A stretch of DNA of 64,000 nucleotides from Levilactobacillus namurensis (GCF_032197885.1 NZ_CP134159.1:1054001-1118000), one strand, 5' to 3'; numbered from the stretch's first letter, positions 45,266-54,568 are shown. A program made the numbers and translations. The notes: generated by a model from the letters alone, not told the origin.

Positions 45266-46708
45266 ATGAAAAACACTCAATCAACTTCAAACCAAAACTT
45301 TTCTCGTGAACTCAAAAGCCGTCACGTTCAGTTGATTGCGTTGGGGGGCACGATTGGAACCGGGCTATTCTTAGGATCTGGTCAAGGAATCCACTTAGCT
45401 GGGTCATCGATTCTACTCGCTTACTTAATTACGGGAATTATGTGTTTCTTACTGATGCGGGCGTTGGGGGAACTCCTGCTTTCAGACTTAAACGTGCATT
45501 CGTACATTGATTTTATTCAGCGCTACCTGGGGTCGAATATGAGCTTTGTGGCTGGATGGACGTATTGGGTCTGTTGGATCACGATTGCGATGGCCGAGAT
45601 TACGGCGGCTGGGCAGTACATGCAGTATTGGTTCCCACAGCTGCCCCAATGGGTTACCGGCTTGGTACTTCTGGGAATCCTGCTACTCTTGAATTCTGTG
45701 ACCGTTAGTGCGTTTGGGGAAACGGAATTTTGGTTTGCCATCATCAAGATTGTCGCCATTGTGGCGTTAATCCTCGCTGGGATTTATATGGTCAGCGTGC
45801 AGTTTCCAACGCCGGTTGGTCACGCCAGTGTCAGCAACTTGTCCCAAGGCGGCTTCTTTGCCAACGGCTGGAAAGGATTCTTCTTATCCTTCCAGATGGT
45901 GCTCTTTAGCTTTGTTGGTATTGAAATGGTAGGGATGACAGCTTCCGAAACGGCGGATCCTAAGAAAGTCATTCCTAAGGCCGTCAACGAAATTCCTATG
46001 CGGATTATTCTCTTCTACTTGGGTTCACTATTGGCCTTGATGTGCATCTACCCATGGCAATCGATTTCGCCGACCAGCAGTCCGTTTGTTCAGGTCTTCA
46101 AGAATGCCGGGGTTCAAGCGGCGGCTTCAATCATTAACTTCGTGGTGTTAACGGCAGCGGCTTCGGCCTGCAACAGTTCGTTATTCACAACGGGGCGGAT
46201 GCTCTTTTCTCTGACGTATCAGGGGAAGGGCCGGTTTGCCAAGCGGATGGGTACCCTGTCTAAGGCTCAGGTGCCTGTACACGCATTGCGGTTCTCTACG
46301 GTTATCATTGCCGTTTCGGTCTTCTTGAACCTGTTGATTCCGGGACACGTTTTTGCCTTTGTTGCCAGCGTTGCGACGACCTGCTTCCTGTTCATTTGGG
46401 GGGCAATCGTGGTGGCTCACCTGAAGTACCGGAAGCATTTACAGGCCACCAAGCAACCGGGACACGGCTTTGCGATGCCATGGTTCCCCTTCACGGACTA
46501 TTTGGTCTTGGTCTTCTTGGCGGGAGTCGCCATCGTCCTCTTGTTCCGGACGGATACGCTGATTGCATTGATTGGGTCTGCGGTATGGTTAACGGCGTTG
46601 TGGTTAGGTAAACGACTACGGGACCGTGAGAAGACCAGTGCCGTGGTTGCCGAGCACGTGTCGTCACAGACGCACACAGACGTAGAGTCTGATGATTCAA
46701 CACATTAA
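45266..46708 (+). CDS. APC-family amino-acid permease
   Basis: A 480-residue secondary transporter with 12 hydrophobic helices. The AAT-subfamily signature is near the N-terminus: RHVQLIALGGTIGTGLFLGSG, followed by GELLLSDLNVHSYIDF and GWTYWVCWI; VGIEMVGMTASETADPKKVIPKA is the conserved loop. The ATG at 45266 follows AAGGGGGA. Resembles D-Ser/D-Ala/Gly (CycA-like) and aromatic permeases; the substrate cannot be fixed. Confidence 0.92.
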   Translation: MKNTQSTSNQNFSRELKSRHVQLIALGGTIGTGLFLGSGQGIHLAGSSILLAYLITGIMCFLLMRALGELLLSDLNVHSYIDFIQRYLGSNMSFVAGWTYWVCWITIAMAEITAAGQYMQYWFPQLPQWVTGLVLLGILLLLNSVTVSAFGETEFWFAIIKIVAIVALILAGIYMVSVQFPTPVGHASVSNLSQGGFFANGWKGFFLSFQMVLFSFVGIEMVGMTASETADPKKVIPKAVNEIPMRIILFYLGSLLALMCIYPWQSISPTSSPFVQVFKNAGVQAAASIINFVVLTAAASACNSSLFTTGRMLFSLTYQGKGRFAKRMGTLSKAQVPVHALRFSTVIIAVSVFLNLLIPGHVFAFVASVATTCFLFIWGAIVVAHLKYRKHLQATKQPGHGFAMPWFPFTDYLVLVFLAGVAIVLLFRTDTLIALIGSAVWLTALWLGKRLRDREKTSAVVAEHVSSQTHTDVESDDSTH

Positions 46709-46716
46709 AATCGCTA

Positions 46717-46762
46717 AAAGACGTGGGTCACTGGACAGAAATTGCCCGGGGACCCACGTTTT
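46717..46762 (+). terminator. Terminator of amino-acid permease gene
   Basis: ACGTGGGTC / GACCCACGT with A-rich 5' and TTT 3' flanks, loop about 20 bases. Confidence 0.75.
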
Positions 46763-46850
46763 GACGTGGTGACTTTTCCGGCATGTATCCGGCGAGAAGC
46801 GGGGGAAAGTGCTACGATAAATGTAACGAGTAAAATGGAGGGATCATAAC

Positions 46851-47699
46851 ATGAAGACGTTATCACTAGCTGGGCAGACGGTTCCAGCAATCGGTATTGG
46901 AACTTGGCATATGGGTGACCGTCCAGAATTACGGGATCAAGAGATCGCGGCGATTCGGGCTGGCGTTCAAGCTGGCGCGCGGGTTATCGATACTGCCGAG
47001 ATGTACGGCTCTGGTCGCTCGGAGCGATTGGTGGGGGCGGCGATTCAGCCGTTGGACCGGCAACAACTCTTTTTGATTTCTAAGGTCCTCCCGGAAAATG
47101 CCTCGCGCGAGCGAATGGCTGCGAGTTTGGAAGCCAGTCTACAACGCTTGGGAACGGACTACTTAGACCTCTATCTGTACCATTGGCGGGGAACCGTTCC
47201 CCTAGCGGAAACGGTGGCGGAATTAGAACGCCTGCAGAGTACCGGGAAAATCAAGGCGTGGGGCGTGTCTAACTTTGATCGTGATGATTTGGAAGAACTC
47301 TGGCAGCTGCCAGGTGGCCCCCACGTTCAGGCCAATGAGGACTTGTACCATCTGGGGAGCCGGGGAATCGACTATGCCGTGCTTCCCTGGCAACGGGAAC
47401 ATCAGGTCCCACTAATTGCGTATTCCCCGGTGGCTCAAGGGGATTCTTGGGGGCAACACCTCACGACGAACCCGGTGGTGCAGAAGCTGGCTCAACGCCA
47501 TCAGGTGAGCGTCTATCAGTTACTTTTAGCGTGGGTCATTCGGAACCCGCAAGTTTTAGCGATTCCCCAGACCAGTTCGGTGGCCCATATGCGGCAGAAT
47601 TTAGCCGCTTTGTCCCTGGAGCTACGTCCGGAAGAGTTAGCGGCGTTGGATGAACAATTCCCGCAGCCAACGCATAAGGAACCGTTGGACGTCATTTAG
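46851..47699 (+). CDS. Aldo/keto reductase
   Basis: A 282-residue NAD(P)H-dependent (beta/alpha)8 reductase. Motifs: IGIGTWHMGD, VIDTAEMYGSGRSE (catalytic Asp and Tyr), LISKVLPENA (Lys), YLYHWRG (His), and the C-terminal IPQTSSVAHM cofactor-binding loop. GGAGGGA precedes the ATG. It is followed after 11 bases by a phosphoesterase gene. The physiological carbonyl substrate is unknown. Confidence 0.93.
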   Translation: MKTLSLAGQTVPAIGIGTWHMGDRPELRDQEIAAIRAGVQAGARVIDTAEMYGSGRSERLVGAAIQPLDRQQLFLISKVLPENASRERMAASLEASLQRLGTDYLDLYLYHWRGTVPLAETVAELERLQSTGKIKAWGVSNFDRDDLEELWQLPGGPHVQANEDLYHLGSRGIDYAVLPWQREHQVPLIAYSPVAQGDSWGQHLTTNPVVQKLAQRHQVSVYQLLLAWVIRNPQVLAIPQTSSVAHMRQNLAALSLELRPEELAALDEQFPQPTHKEPLDVI

Positions 47700-47710
47700 G
47701 AGGCTACAGG

Positions 47711-48319
47711 ATGCAATATTTTACGTCAGATACACATTTTTTTCATAAAGACCTTTTGGGGAACAACGAATTTGCTCCGCGGCCCTTTCCGTCCGTCGAG
47801 GTCATGAATCAGACGATTATTGACCACTGGAATGCACGGGTCGCCCCGACTGATACGGTCTACCACTTAGGCGATATCGCGCTGTACTTTACGCACCCGG
47901 CGAGTCAGTCGAATCAGGCGGTGGGTGAGGTACTTTCTCAGCTTAACGGCCATTTAGAACTTATCAAGGGCAATCATGATAGTCGCGCGTTATTTAAGTA
48001 CTTAGCCGCGAATAATCCGATTGACCACGGTCGGCCGAAGTACGCTTTTCATGACGTGGGGGTGCTGATTAAGTATGATCACCGCCAGTACTATCTGACC
48101 CATTACCCGATGATGTTGGGAATCGTCAAGCAGATCATTAATCTGCACGGACATATCCACCATTATGCGGTGCCGGTCAAGGAGAATATCAATGTTGGGG
48201 TGGACACGCCGGAACAACGGTACTTAGATGCGCCACTCCCGTTTGGTACGCCGTTTTCTACGGCTGAGATTGAACAAATGGTGACGGGCAAGGCCGCTGA
48301 GTTCAAGGCTAAACAATAG
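47711..48319 (+). CDS. Calcineurin-like metallophosphoesterase
   Basis: A 202-residue phosphoesterase with a full set of metal motifs: SDTHFFHKD, HLGDIAL, IKGNHDSR, LTHYPMM and LHGHIHH. The layout (DTHFFH and GHIHH) matches a small Firmicute family without a fixed substrate. TAGGAGG is upstream of the ATG. Possibly co-transcribed with the reductase. Confidence 0.88.
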   Translation: MQYFTSDTHFFHKDLLGNNEFAPRPFPSVEVMNQTIIDHWNARVAPTDTVYHLGDIALYFTHPASQSNQAVGEVLSQLNGHLELIKGNHDSRALFKYLAANNPIDHGRPKYAFHDVGVLIKYDHRQYYLTHYPMMLGIVKQIINLHGHIHHYAVPVKENINVGVDTPEQRYLDAPLPFGTPFSTAEIEQMVTGKAAEFKAKQ

Positions 48320-48377
48320 CTTGACCGAATTCAGGGGATGCCGTAGGATTAAATTCAGTATGATGAGGGGGCGTCGC

Positions 48378-49790
48378 ATGGAACGAGTGACCATTTTACA
48401 CACCAATGATTTGCATTCACATTTTGAGAATTGGCCGCGGATTCGGCGCTATTTGGCAACTACCCGGGCGTCAGCTGAAGCGGCGGGGTCCAGCGTATAC
48501 ACCGTTGATTTGGGCGATCATGTCGACCGGGTGCATCCCGTTTCCGAAGCCACAGCGGGGCAGAAAAACGTCCAGCTAATGAATCAGGTGGGTTACGATG
48601 CCGTGACGATTGGAAATAATGAGGGCTTAGGCTTTATGCGGCCCCAGTTAGATCATTTGTATGACCACGCGAACTTTCCCGTAGTCTTAGGAAACTTGAA
48701 GACCTTAGACACGCGCCAGACGCCAACTTGGGCGGTCGACCATCAATTTTGGACCACCCCGGCTGGGACGCGTATCTTGGTGTTGGGCTTGACGGCTCCT
48801 TATCAACTGACGTACCCACTGGCGGGGTGGTGGCCGATTGCGGCAAGTCAGGCTTTGGACCACTTGTTAAAGACCTATCGGGACCAGGCGGATGTCTGTG
48901 TCTTGTTGTCCCATCTAGGGATAACGGTCGACCGGCAGTTGGCCAAACGTTTCCCACAGGTTGACGTGATCATTGGGAGCCATACGCACCATCTACTCCC
49001 TCACGGGGAACGGGATCAGCACAGCTTACTGGCGGCTGCCGGAAAGTACGGGCAGTACGTGGGTAAGATTGAGTTGGACTTAGATGTGCACCACCGGATC
49101 ACTACGGCTACGGCTAGTGTGGTGGCTACGGCCGACCTGCCCGTTGAGGCGGGAGACGCGGATGAAGTGACTGGGTTGAGCGACTTGGGACAGTCCTTGT
49201 TGGCCGAACAGCAGGTGGCGGAGATGCCCACGGCACTTGAGACTGATTGGACGGGACATCCGCAACTGGTCCGCGAAGGCTTGCACGCCATTGCGGAGTA
49301 TGCGGGGACCCAGGCAGCTGTGTTGAATGCCGGTCTGTTCTTGACGGACCTTCCTCAGGGCTTGGTGACCCAGCGAGAGTTGCATGACTTGCTCCCCCAC
49401 AGTATGCACGTGATGCGGGTAACGTTAGATGGGTACAACCTATGGCGGTTGGTTCAGGAATTCGAGATGGCCCGGTTATTTCTCCGGCATTTTCCGCAAC
49501 GGGGCATGGGCTTTCGCGGTAAGGTGTTTGGTGAATTGAACTACCTCGGAATCGGGTACAATGCGCAGACCCATGCGGTGACTTGGCGGGGAGAGCCCGT
49601 GTCACCGTTAAAGACGTATCAGCTCGCTGTTGTGGATCATTACCGGTTTATTCCGTTCTTTCCAACGATCACGATTGCGGGACACAATGAAATTTTATAT
49701 CACGACTTGTTGCGGGAGGTCTTCGCCCAATATCTGAGCAAGCACTATCCGGTAACCGGGTCTAGAAAGGATGAAATCAGTGGATCGTAA
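48378..49790 (+). CDS. Bifunctional UDP-sugar hydrolase/5'-nucleotidase family protein (YunD-like)
   Basis: A 470-residue nucleotidase-family protein without a signal peptide, so cytoplasmic. The N-terminal metallophosphoesterase domain has ILHTNDLHSHFE, DLGDHVDR, TIGNNEG, LLSHLGI and IIGSHTHH; the C-terminal 5'-nucleotidase domain covers about residues 290-450. The ATG at 48378 follows GAGGGGGCG; in-frame ATGs at 48360 and 48363 lack a ribosome site. First of a yunD-yutD-yutF set that is conserved in lactobacilli. Confidence 0.9.
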   Translation: MERVTILHTNDLHSHFENWPRIRRYLATTRASAEAAGSSVYTVDLGDHVDRVHPVSEATAGQKNVQLMNQVGYDAVTIGNNEGLGFMRPQLDHLYDHANFPVVLGNLKTLDTRQTPTWAVDHQFWTTPAGTRILVLGLTAPYQLTYPLAGWWPIAASQALDHLLKTYRDQADVCVLLSHLGITVDRQLAKRFPQVDVIIGSHTHHLLPHGERDQHSLLAAAGKYGQYVGKIELDLDVHHRITTATASVVATADLPVEAGDADEVTGLSDLGQSLLAEQQVAEMPTALETDWTGHPQLVREGLHAIAEYAGTQAAVLNAGLFLTDLPQGLVTQRELHDLLPHSMHVMRVTLDGYNLWRLVQEFEMARLFLRHFPQRGMGFRGKVFGELNYLGIGYNAQTHAVTWRGEPVSPLKTYQLAVVDHYRFIPFFPTITIAGHNEILYHDLLREVFAQYLSKHYPVTGSRKDEISGS

Positions 49791-50466
49791 AGATTTAGAG
49801 GCCTTAGTTGCTGAGCAACGGGAAAAGCGCGAGCCTAGTGCGGAAGTGGTTCGGGTCGACGAGACCCACCTACAGATCAACGGGCACGGTTATGAAATCG
49901 TGGCGAATGAGCACGATGGATTCAACCTTGAGGAATTTGCTCAGCGCTACAGCACGATTTTAAGTAAATATGACTATTTAGTTGGCGATTGGGGCTTCGA
50001 ACAGCTGCGGTTAAAGGGCTTCTATGCGGAAGACCGTGCGGGGGCAAAGCAAAATCAGATTGATGCGGTTCAAGATTACCTTTATGAATCGTGTAATTTT
50101 GGGTGTGCCTACTTTATTTTGCACAATCTGGATGCAAAACCCATTCAAAAGCCGCGCCGGAATCGGTCGCGCCGGCGCAATAATAACCATAATGGTAATG
50201 GTGAGAATAAGGCGGCGCGCAAAGGGAATCAGACGACGGCTAACGCAACCAAGGGGGCTGCGGCTGGTTCTACCAAGGACGGTCATTCAGGTAACGGCCA
50301 TCGACGGCGTTCCCGTCATTCGCGGCACCGCAATAGTAATCATCCGTTCACGGAGGGCCAACGCCCAACAACCCCAGCCCCGACTAAGAAGACGAAGACT
50401 GTCGCGGTGGCTTCTGGTGGCCAGGGACGGCGACACTTTACCATTCGAAAGAAGAAGGAAGATTAG
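49780..50466 (+). CDS. yutD: YutD family protein with basic low-complexity tail
   Basis: A 228-residue protein. The YutD core (about 20-125) has VDETHLQINGHGYEIV, FNLEEFAQRYSTILSKYDYLVGDWG and SCNFGCAYFILHN. The last 100 residues are Arg/Asn/His/Lys-rich (NRSRRRNNNHNGNGENKAARK) and likely disordered, perhaps nucleic-acid binding. GTG at 49780 is chosen (AAAGG 9 bases upstream); the ATG at 49771 has its SD directly abutting it. Overlaps the 5'-nucleotidase gene by 11 bases. Function unknown. Confidence 0.85.
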   Translation: MDRKDLEALVAEQREKREPSAEVVRVDETHLQINGHGYEIVANEHDGFNLEEFAQRYSTILSKYDYLVGDWGFEQLRLKGFYAEDRAGAKQNQIDAVQDYLYESCNFGCAYFILHNLDAKPIQKPRRNRSRRRNNNHNGNGENKAARKGNQTTANATKGAAAGSTKDGHSGNGHRRRSRHSRHRNSNHPFTEGQRPTTPAPTKKTKTVAVASGGQGRRHFTIRKKKED

Positions 50467-50478
50467 GAGGGACAACGC

Positions 50479-51273
50479 GTGAAAGACTATCAGGCATACA
50501 TGATCGATTTGGACGGGACCGTCTACGCGGGGACGCAACGCTATCCTGCGGCTAAACGGTTCGTCGAACGGTTACAGGCTGCACGGATTCCCTTTAAGTT
50601 CGTGACGAATAATACGACTAAGCTACCGGTCGATGTGGTTCGTAATCTGGCGGATAACCATGATATTCATGTGACGGTGGATAACGTCTACACGGCAGGA
50701 TTGGCAACGGCCGATTATTTAGATGGCTTAGCTGGTGAGACGGGTGAACGGACGGTGTACGTCGTCGGTGAGATTGGGTTACGCCAAGCGCTAGCCGCAA
50801 AAGGCTTCACGGTAGATGAGGAACGGCCGCAATATGTGGTCGTTGGTTTGGATAGCGATGTCACTTACGAGAAGTTTGCCAAGGCTATCTTAGCGATCAA
50901 GCGCGGCTCGACGTTTATCGGGACCAATTCTGATTCGAATATTCCCAAGGCACGGGGCCTCATGCCAGGCGCGGGCGCTTTGGTGGACCTGGTGCGCTAT
51001 GCGACCCAGACGGATCCCATCTTTGTGGGGAAACCGGAGCCGATTATTCTACGTAACTCGTTGGCCCAGCTGGGTGTCTCGGCGGAACAAGCCCTCATGG
51101 TCGGTGATAATTACCAGACTGATATTCTGGCAGGAATTCATGCTGGCACGGATACGTTATTAGTGTATACGGGGGTTTCAACGCCAGAACAAGTGGCCCA
51201 ACAGGCGATTCAGCCGACTTATACGGTTGCCTCACTAGATGACTGGGACCTTACCCGGGGGCCCCGTGCCTAG
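50479..51273 (+). CDS. yutF: HAD-superfamily phosphatase, NagD/YutF type (TIGR01457)
   Basis: A 264-residue HAD hydrolase with nucleophile motif YMIDLDGTVYAG, motif II FVTNNTTKL, the C2 cap domain, motif III lysine in VGKPEPIIL and motif IV MVGDNYQTDI. YutF/NagD proteins dephosphorylate sugar phosphates and nucleoside monophosphates in vitro. GTG start behind AGGAGGG. It overlaps the next membrane-protein gene by 8 bases. Confidence 0.92.
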   Translation: MKDYQAYMIDLDGTVYAGTQRYPAAKRFVERLQAARIPFKFVTNNTTKLPVDVVRNLADNHDIHVTVDNVYTAGLATADYLDGLAGETGERTVYVVGEIGLRQALAAKGFTVDEERPQYVVVGLDSDVTYEKFAKAILAIKRGSTFIGTNSDSNIPKARGLMPGAGALVDLVRYATQTDPIFVGKPEPIILRNSLAQLGVSAEQALMVGDNYQTDILAGIHAGTDTLLVYTGVSTPEQVAQQAIQPTYTVASLDDWDLTRGPRA

Positions 51274-51895
51274 GTGGGGACGGTGGCTAGGCAGTGGTGC
51301 ATTGCTGTTGGCTTTACTTAGCTTAAGCATTACCCTGACCATCAACGCCGTCTGGCTGTACCGACTAGACATCCAGTGGCTGCATATTTCGCAGACGGTG
51401 GACTTGTCACCGGCACGGTTAATGCATAATTACGGGCAACTGTTGGCCTATTTGGAGTTGCCATGGGTCACGAATCTGCAAATGACGGATTTTCCGACTT
51501 CGTTTACGGGGATGGTTCACTTTGAGGATGTTAAGCGGCTGTTTCTGGTCAACCATGGCGTTCTATTAGTAAGCCTGGGCCCAGCCGTCTGGTACCTTCG
51601 GCAGCTACGTAGTCGCGCTGAACAGTGGCGATTGCTGCGATTGACGCAGGTCGTTGCGGTAATTCCGCTGGTTTTAGCGGGCTGTATGGCGGTCAACTTC
51701 AACGGGTTCTTTATTGCGTTTCACCAACTACTGTTCCGGAACAATGACTGGTTGTTCGATCCCCGGTTAGATCCGGTGATTACGGCCCTACCAGATACCT
51801 TCTTCTTGCATTGCTTCGTCTTAGCCTTTGTCCTCTTTGAGGCAGGACTAGCGGGGCTTTACTGGTGGGCCCGCCGAGCAATTCAACGTGCATGA
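51266..51895 (+). CDS. TIGR01906-type integral membrane protein
   Basis: A 209-residue protein with four hydrophobic helices (about 8-30, 98-118, 133-155, 180-205) and an extracytoplasmic segment containing MHNYGQLLAYLELPW and FTGMVHFEDVKRLF, the latter two being family hallmarks, plus FHQLLFRNNDWLFDP. Role unknown. GTG at 51266 follows CCGGGGG inside yutF; an in-frame ATG at 51239 would extend it by nine residues. Confidence 0.85.
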   Translation: MPRWGRWLGSGALLLALLSLSITLTINAVWLYRLDIQWLHISQTVDLSPARLMHNYGQLLAYLELPWVTNLQMTDFPTSFTGMVHFEDVKRLFLVNHGVLLVSLGPAVWYLRQLRSRAEQWRLLRLTQVVAVIPLVLAGCMAVNFNGFFIAFHQLLFRNNDWLFDPRLDPVITALPDTFFLHCFVLAFVLFEAGLAGLYWWARRAIQRA

Positions 51896-51933
51896 AAAAA
51901 AGTCTGTCATCTCTGGGGGATGACAGACTTTTT
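51896..51933. terminator. Bidirectional terminator between TIGR01906-type and dedA genes
   Basis: AAAAGTCTGTCATC / GATGACAGACTTTT stem with short loop, A and T runs on both sides. Confidence 0.92.
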
Positions 51934-51947
51934 GAGTTGGTGAACGA

Positions 51948-52631
51948 TTAGTTATCTTCGGGAACGTTTTGCGAGTGCGCTTTAGGCGCTTGTGGTGTAC
52001 TGTGGCGGCCCTTGAGCCAGCCAACTAGTGCAGGAATCAGGGAAATCACGATAATTCCCAAAACGACAGCGGAGAAGTGTTCTTTAACGAAGGGGATGTT
52101 ACCGAAGAAGTAACCGCCCCCGCAACAGATGATGATCCAAGTGATGGCCGCACTGACGTTGTATTTTAGAAAACGGTGATACGGGAACTGGGAGCCGGCA
52201 GCCGTGAAGGGAACGAAGGTCCGAATGATCGGCATGAACCGGCCTAGGAAGATGGCGAGGGGACCGTGCTTTTTAAAGAAACGTTCCGACTGGGCAAGCT
52301 TGTCCTTATTGATGAGACGTCCAAACCAAGAGTGATTTGAAAGGGCAGCGCCTACCCGGTGTCCTAAGTAGAAGTTTAGGGAATCACCGCCAATCGCCGC
52401 CAGTAAGAAGAGGGCGATGAATAGCCAGATATTTAAGCCATAGGCTGGATTGGCAGCTAAGGCTGCTGCGGCGAACAGTAGGGAATCTCCGGGCAAAAAC
52501 GGGAGAATCACGGCGCCGGTCTCAATGAAGATAATGGCAAAAAGAATGAGGTAGGTTGAGCCGCCAAAGGTATTGACGATGTTAACCAGGTGATCGTCAA
52601 TGTGTAAAACAAAATCGATTAAATAGCCCAT
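51948..52631 (-). CDS. DedA family membrane protein
   Basis: A 227-residue polytopic protein of the DedA/SNARE-associated family. The signature segments are FLPGDSLLFAAAALA, GDSLNFYLGHRVG, FFKKHGPLAIFLGRFMPIIRTFVPF and AAGSQFPYHRFLKYN. Members are undecaprenyl-phosphate or phospholipid flippases in recent work. GGAGAC precedes the ATG on the minus strand. Monocistronic. Confidence 0.93.
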   Translation of the reverse strand: MGYLIDFVLHIDDHLVNIVNTFGGSTYLILFAIIFIETGAVILPFLPGDSLLFAAAALAANPAYGLNIWLFIALFLLAAIGGDSLNFYLGHRVGAALSNHSWFGRLINKDKLAQSERFFKKHGPLAIFLGRFMPIIRTFVPFTAAGSQFPYHRFLKYNVSAAITWIIICCGGGYFFGNIPFVKEHFSAVVLGIIVISLIPALVGWLKGRHSTPQAPKAHSQNVPEDN

Positions 52632-52716
52632 TACAGTCTCCTTAGTAATTTGTATTGCCTACATTGTAATGACTTTTGACCCAAACGTCAGCTGGTATGG
52701 CCAAACTTAAGGAAAT

Positions 52717-53223
52717 TTATGAACATTCTGAGTCGGACTGGGGTGCGTCGTGAGCTAAGCGAGCAGCGGCGGCTGCGGCCACGGCGCCAACGAGGTCATC
52801 CAGAAATGTATGGATGCTTCCGGGTTGGTGGGCATTCAGGAGCTTAAGAATTCCCGGTTTCAGGCGGTCAATGTAGCCGTAGTTGGTAAAGCCGATGGAG
52901 CCGTAGAGGTTGACGATGGACAACGCCATGGTCTCATCTAGGCCGTACAGTCCTTCGTCTTCTTCGACAATGGTCTGTAGGGGTTCTAGTAACGTGTGGT
53001 GTTCTGCGGCTAAGTCGAGTTGGATACCGGTCAAAATGGCGTTTTGCACTTCACGCTTTTGCAGGACAGTCAAGACACTTGCGCGTGCTTGGGCCAGAGT
53101 GAGGTCGGCAAGATAGTCTTTTTGTAGGAACATGACCAGGTTGGCGATGGCTTCGATGGAGACCCCACGTTCTGAGAGTAGGGCAATCGTTCGCGCTTTA
53201 AGGTGGGCACTAGCTTGAGACAT
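52717..53223 (-). CDS. Phosphatidylglycerophosphatase A-like protein (YutG)
   Basis: A 168-residue PgpA-domain protein. Typical features: RTIALLSERGVSIEAIANLV near the N-terminus, EDEGLYGLDETMALSIVNLYGSIGFTNYGYID, and the acidic C-terminal segment FLDDLVGAVAAAAAARLA. Expected to dephosphorylate phosphatidylglycerol phosphate, though YutG paralogues have not all been shown to do so. Start ATG at 53223 follows TAGGAGG; a longer in-frame read-through upstream is not supported. Confidence 0.82.
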   Translation of the reverse strand: MSQASAHLKARTIALLSERGVSIEAIANLVMFLQKDYLADLTLAQARASVLTVLQKREVQNAILTGIQLDLAAEHHTLLEPLQTIVEEDEGLYGLDETMALSIVNLYGSIGFTNYGYIDRLKPGILKLLNAHQPGSIHTFLDDLVGAVAAAAAARLAHDAPQSDSECS

Positions 53224-53348
53224 TGAAATTCCTCCTAACGGTTTTGGAACAATGTCTCTAGTATAGCACTGAAGTGTTCGGTTGCTTTTTTGGCGGTTGG
53301 CGGTGATAATGGATACAGATGTTTTTGACAAGGATATGGAGGATAATT

Positions 53349-53936
53349 ATGACAAAGTTTCCACAAATTGATTTAGCAAACGCCAAGGGCCCCCAAGTGA
53401 CGCTTGAAACGTCAATGGGTTCCATTCAACTGCAACTGTTTCCGGAACAAGCCCCAAAGACGGTTGAAAACTTTGTAACGCATGCAAAGGCCGGCTACTA
53501 TGATGGCTTAACGTTCCACCGGGTCATTCCTAACTTTATGATTCAGGGTGGTGATCCAACCGGGACCGGTATGGGTGGTGAAAGTATCTGGGGCCATCCA
53601 TTCGAGGATGAGTTCTCACCAGAGTTATATAACTTAAGAGGTGCGCTATCCATGGCCAATGCGGGTCCTAATACGAATGGGAGCCAGTTCTTTATTGTAC
53701 AGGACACAAATATGACTGAGCAGATGCAGAACCAAATGAAGGATGCGGGCTTCCCGGAAGAAATCGTGAAGGCCTACCAGAATGGTGGGACGCCGTGGTT
53801 AGATTTTCGGCACACGGTCTTTGGCCAAGTTATTAAGGGCATGGACGTTGTAGATGCGATTGCTAAAGTTGATCGGGATGCAAGCGACCAGCCAACCACG
53901 CCGGTAACGATGGATAAGGTGACGGTCACGGAATAA
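53349..53936 (+). CDS. Peptidyl-prolyl cis-trans isomerase (cyclophilin type)
   Basis: A 195-residue cytoplasmic cyclophilin. Active-site residues are seen in [39 protein letters not shown] and [15 protein letters not shown]. No signal peptide. The ATG is 7 bases after TGGAGG. Catalyses prolyl isomerisation during folding. cvfD follows after 32 bases. Confidence 0.95.
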   Translation: MTKFPQIDLANAKGPQVTLETSMGSIQLQLFPEQAPKTVENFVTHAKAGYYDGLTFHRVIPNFMIQGGDPTGTGMGGESIWGHPFEDEFSPELYNLRGALSMANAGPNTNGSQFFIVQDTNMTEQMQNQMKDAGFPEEIVKAYQNGGTPWLDFRHTVFGQVIKGMDVVDAIAKVDRDASDQPTTPVTMDKVTVTE

Positions 53937-53968
53937 CCTGATAGTCGCCTATATAAGGAGGAAACGAA

Positions 53969-54358
53969 ATGGCTTTTAGAATTGGCCAACGGGTTTCCGG
54001 ACGAATTACGGGGATTCAGCCCTATGGAGCCTTTGTAAGCTTAGGTGGCCATCGTCAGGGACTCATCCATATCTCGGAATGTCACTGTGGTTATGTTAAG
54101 GACATCCATGATTACTTAAAGGTTAACCAGGAAGTTAACGTGGTCATTTTAGACATTGATGAGTTTACGGGGAAGATCAGCTTATCACTCCGGTGTTTGG
54201 AGCGGTTAGATTTAGAGACGCCGGTGGATGAGCATCGGCACCGCCACTACTGGACCAACCATCATGTAAGCATTGGGTTTAAGCCTATTGCGGATCGGTT
54301 AGAGGGATGGAAGGCTGAAGCACAGCAACGGTTAGATGATCAGCAGACATCGAATTAA
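53969..54358 (+). CDS. S1-domain RNA-binding protein CvfD/YugI (GSP13-like)
   Basis: A 129-residue protein made of one S1 RNA-binding domain (GQRVSGRITGIQPYGAFVSL, GLIHISECHCGYVKDIHDYL, GKISLSLRCLE) and a His/Arg-rich tail (DEHRHRHYWTNHH). CvfD-like proteins bind ribosomes and RNA and modulate gene expression post-transcriptionally in streptococci. AAGGAGG before the ATG. Its terminator overlaps the 3' end of the gene. Confidence 0.88.
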   Translation: MAFRIGQRVSGRITGIQPYGAFVSLGGHRQGLIHISECHCGYVKDIHDYLKVNQEVNVVILDIDEFTGKISLSLRCLERLDLETPVDEHRHRHYWTNHHVSIGFKPIADRLEGWKAEAQQRLDDQQTSN

Positions 54359-54374
54359 GGATGTCTGCTTTTTT
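54342..54374 (+). terminator. Terminator overlapping the cvfD stop codon
   Basis: AGCAGACATC / GATGTCTGCT with the stop codon in the loop and a T6 tail. Confidence 0.85.
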
Positions 54375-54429
54375 CTACGTTTTGTCAATAAAGATGTTGT
54401 TAAATCAATGTTTTATGATGAGAAATTTA

Positions 54430-54475
54430 GGGTCTAGGTTCCGGAACGATGTTCTTCGTTCCGGAGCCTAGGCCC
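54430..54475. repeat. Long hairpin between cvfD and the IS110 element
   Basis: A 19-base arm (GGGTCTAGGTTCCGGAACG) pairs with its complement after an 8-base loop, with two mismatches. It has only a weak T-rich tail on the plus strand. It could be a second terminator. Confidence 0.8.
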
Positions 54476-54568
54476 TATTGCTATTATTTTAGTGATTTAT
54501 AGCCAGCTAAATAAGCCTTGGAGGTATCAAATTTTTTTCAAGGCTGGTATTATAAACTATAATGAATG

